A model generated the notes under the pieces. The model saw only the letters and a list, made by a program, of their open reading frames with translations. It made no database searches and was not told the DNA's origin. The translations under genes were made by a program, and so were the position numbers. A stretch of DNA of 16,300 nucleotides from UBA1181 sp963626555 (GTDB lineage Bacteria > Bacteroidota > Bacteroidia > Bacteroidales > Paludibacteraceae): assembly GCA_963626555.1 (NCBI GenBank), contig CAVFXQ010000049.1, positions 1 to 16,300 on the forward strand, in the 5' to 3' direction. Numbering within the stretch: the first letter of the stretch is position 1; each line of letters begins with the position of its first letter. Positions 15,268-16,300 of the stretch are shown one piece after another.

Positions 15268-16300
15268 ATGAAATATCCAGTCGGCATACAGACGTTTGAA
15301 AATATTATCAACGATGGCTATGTCTACGTTGATAAGACGGATTTGGTCTACTCCCTTGTGTCGGAGGGGAAAATTTATTTTCTGAGTCGCCCACGGAGGT
15401 TCGGTAAGAGTTTGCTTATCTCCACGTTGGAAAGCTATTTTCTCGGGAGAAAAGAACTTTTCAAGGGTTTGGCAATTGAGAAGTTAGAGATGGAGTGGAA
15501 GGAGTACCCAGTGTTCCGTATGGACTTCAATGGCTCTAATTATGTAGGGGATTCGAATGCTTTTGAAAATAAAATCAATGGTTATCTCAAAAAATGGGAG
15601 GAACAGTATAACGTAAAGAAGGAGCCTGTGGCGGACTTCGGAACGCGTTTTGCAACAATTCTCAGAAATGTTCATGAACAAACTGGGCTGAAATGCGTCG
15701 TCCTCATAGATGAATATGACAAGCCCTTGTTGGACGTATTGGGGTCGGGTAGAAGTACGGAGGTCGATGGAGAGCTAATCACTTTGGAGGAGAAAAATCG
15801 TAACACGATGAAGGCGTTCTATTCCACGCTGAAATTGGCAGATGAGGACTTGCAGTTCGTTTTTTTGACGGGGGTTACAAAGTTTGCCAAGGTGAGTGTG
15901 TTCAGTGGATTCAACCAGCCTATGGATATAAGTCTATCCCCAAAATATGATACGCTTTGTGGAATAACGATGCAGGAGGAAGAGGAATATTTTTGTTCGT
16001 CGGTTTCTGAGCTTGCCGAGATGGAAGGTTTGTCAGACGATGAGATGAGGGTGAAACTCCGACAGAAATATGATGGCTATAACTTCAGCAAGCGCATGAG
16101 GGGTGTTTACAATCCGTTCAGTCTCTTAAATGCTTTCGCTGCGGAAGAGATGGGGGACTATTGGTTTTCGTCTGGCACGCCAACCTACTTGATTAATCTG
16201 TTGAGTCGAGACAATGTCAATTTGGATGAAATCGTAGGAAAATATTATGACACGGCGGAGTTCATGGACTTCAAGATGGACAGAGATGCACCCCTGCCAA
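15268..16300 (+). CDS. AAA-ATPase-like protein of the PD-(D/E)XK nuclease-associated family, N-terminal part
   Basis: The frame is open from the ATG at 15268 to the window edge, giving 344 codons of an incomplete gene. It opens MKYPVGIQTFENIINDGYVY and continues VDKTDLVYSLVSEGKIYFLS, typical of the AAA-ATPase-like (PF09820-type) domain. The P-loop region is RPRRFGKS (41-48), a reduced Walker A usual for the family. Walker B is VVLIDEYDKP with Asp148 and Glu149. FLTGVTKFAKVSVFSGFNQP near 202-221 and QKYDGYNFS followed by YNPFSLLNAF are further family marks. The PD-(D/E)XK-like domain expected at the C-terminus is beyond the window. The same family ends at position 159. Members are commonly multicopy in Bacteroidetes and their function is not known. 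It is transcribed divergently from ruvA, from its own promoter. Confidence 0.88.
   Translation, partial: MKYPVGIQTFENIINDGYVYVDKTDLVYSLVSEGKIYFLSRPRRFGKSLLISTLESYFLGRKELFKGLAIEKLEMEWKEYPVFRMDFNGSNYVGDSNAFENKINGYLKKWEEQYNVKKEPVADFGTRFATILRNVHEQTGLKCVVLIDEYDKPLLDVLGSGRSTEVDGELITLEEKNRNTMKAFYSTLKLADEDLQFVFLTGVTKFAKVSVFSGFNQPMDISLSPKYDTLCGITMQEEEEYFCSSVSELAEMEGLSDDEMRVKLRQKYDGYNFSKRMRGVYNPFSLLNAFAAEEMGDYWFSSGTPTYLINLLSRDNVNLDEIVGKYYDTAEFMDFKMDRDAPLP

Overview
The window looks like chromosome from a T9SS-bearing member of the Bacteroidales (Prevotella/Porphyromonas-like). Three things point there: a Bacteroidetes-type RNA polymerase omega gene directly after bamD, a 2,532-residue SprA/Sov type IX secretion translocon beside ruvA, and promoter elements matching the Bacteroidetes -33 TTTG / -7 TAnnTTTG consensus. 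Species cannot be set from the sequence alone.

Layout, left to right. Positions 1-159 hold the C-terminal end of an AAA-ATPase-like/PD-(D/E)XK family protein. Next come bamD (276-1124) and rpoZ (1157-1489) on the plus strand, probably one transcript, closed by a strong hairpin terminator. An unrecognised 156-residue protein follows on the minus strand (1570-2040). A 210-bp intergenic region then carries three near-identical 20-bp direct repeats, and behind them is a plus-strand ATPase with a DUF4143 C-terminus (2251-3540). A hairpin separates this gene from a long minus-strand block: an AlgJ/AlgX/DHHW-like SGNH O-acetyltransferase (3595-5340), an MBOAT acyltransferase (5357-6766), sprA (6857-14455) and ruvA (14505-15095). 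The last gene is the N-terminal 344 codons of a second AAA-ATPase-like protein (15268 to window end), the same family as the fragment at the left edge.

How the genes fit together. BamD (outer-membrane protein assembly), SprA (outer-membrane protein export) and the MBOAT/SGNH pair (probable O-acetylation of an envelope or secreted glycan) all serve the cell envelope. rpoZ and ruvA are housekeeping genes. The ATPase genes belong to families that are often present in many copies in Bacteroidetes genomes and whose roles are unsettled.

The points most worth following up are: a nine-guanine tract inside the MBOAT gene, where loss or gain of one base creates a stop within a few codons, so the acetyltransferase may be phase variable; the three-copy repeat array in front of the DUF4143 ATPase; a textbook promoter so close to the bamD start that the mRNA would be almost leaderless; and an unusual domain architecture in the SGNH acetyltransferase. 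No tRNA, rRNA, CRISPR array, transposase or phage gene was seen, and no gene-free stretch exceeds 300 bases.
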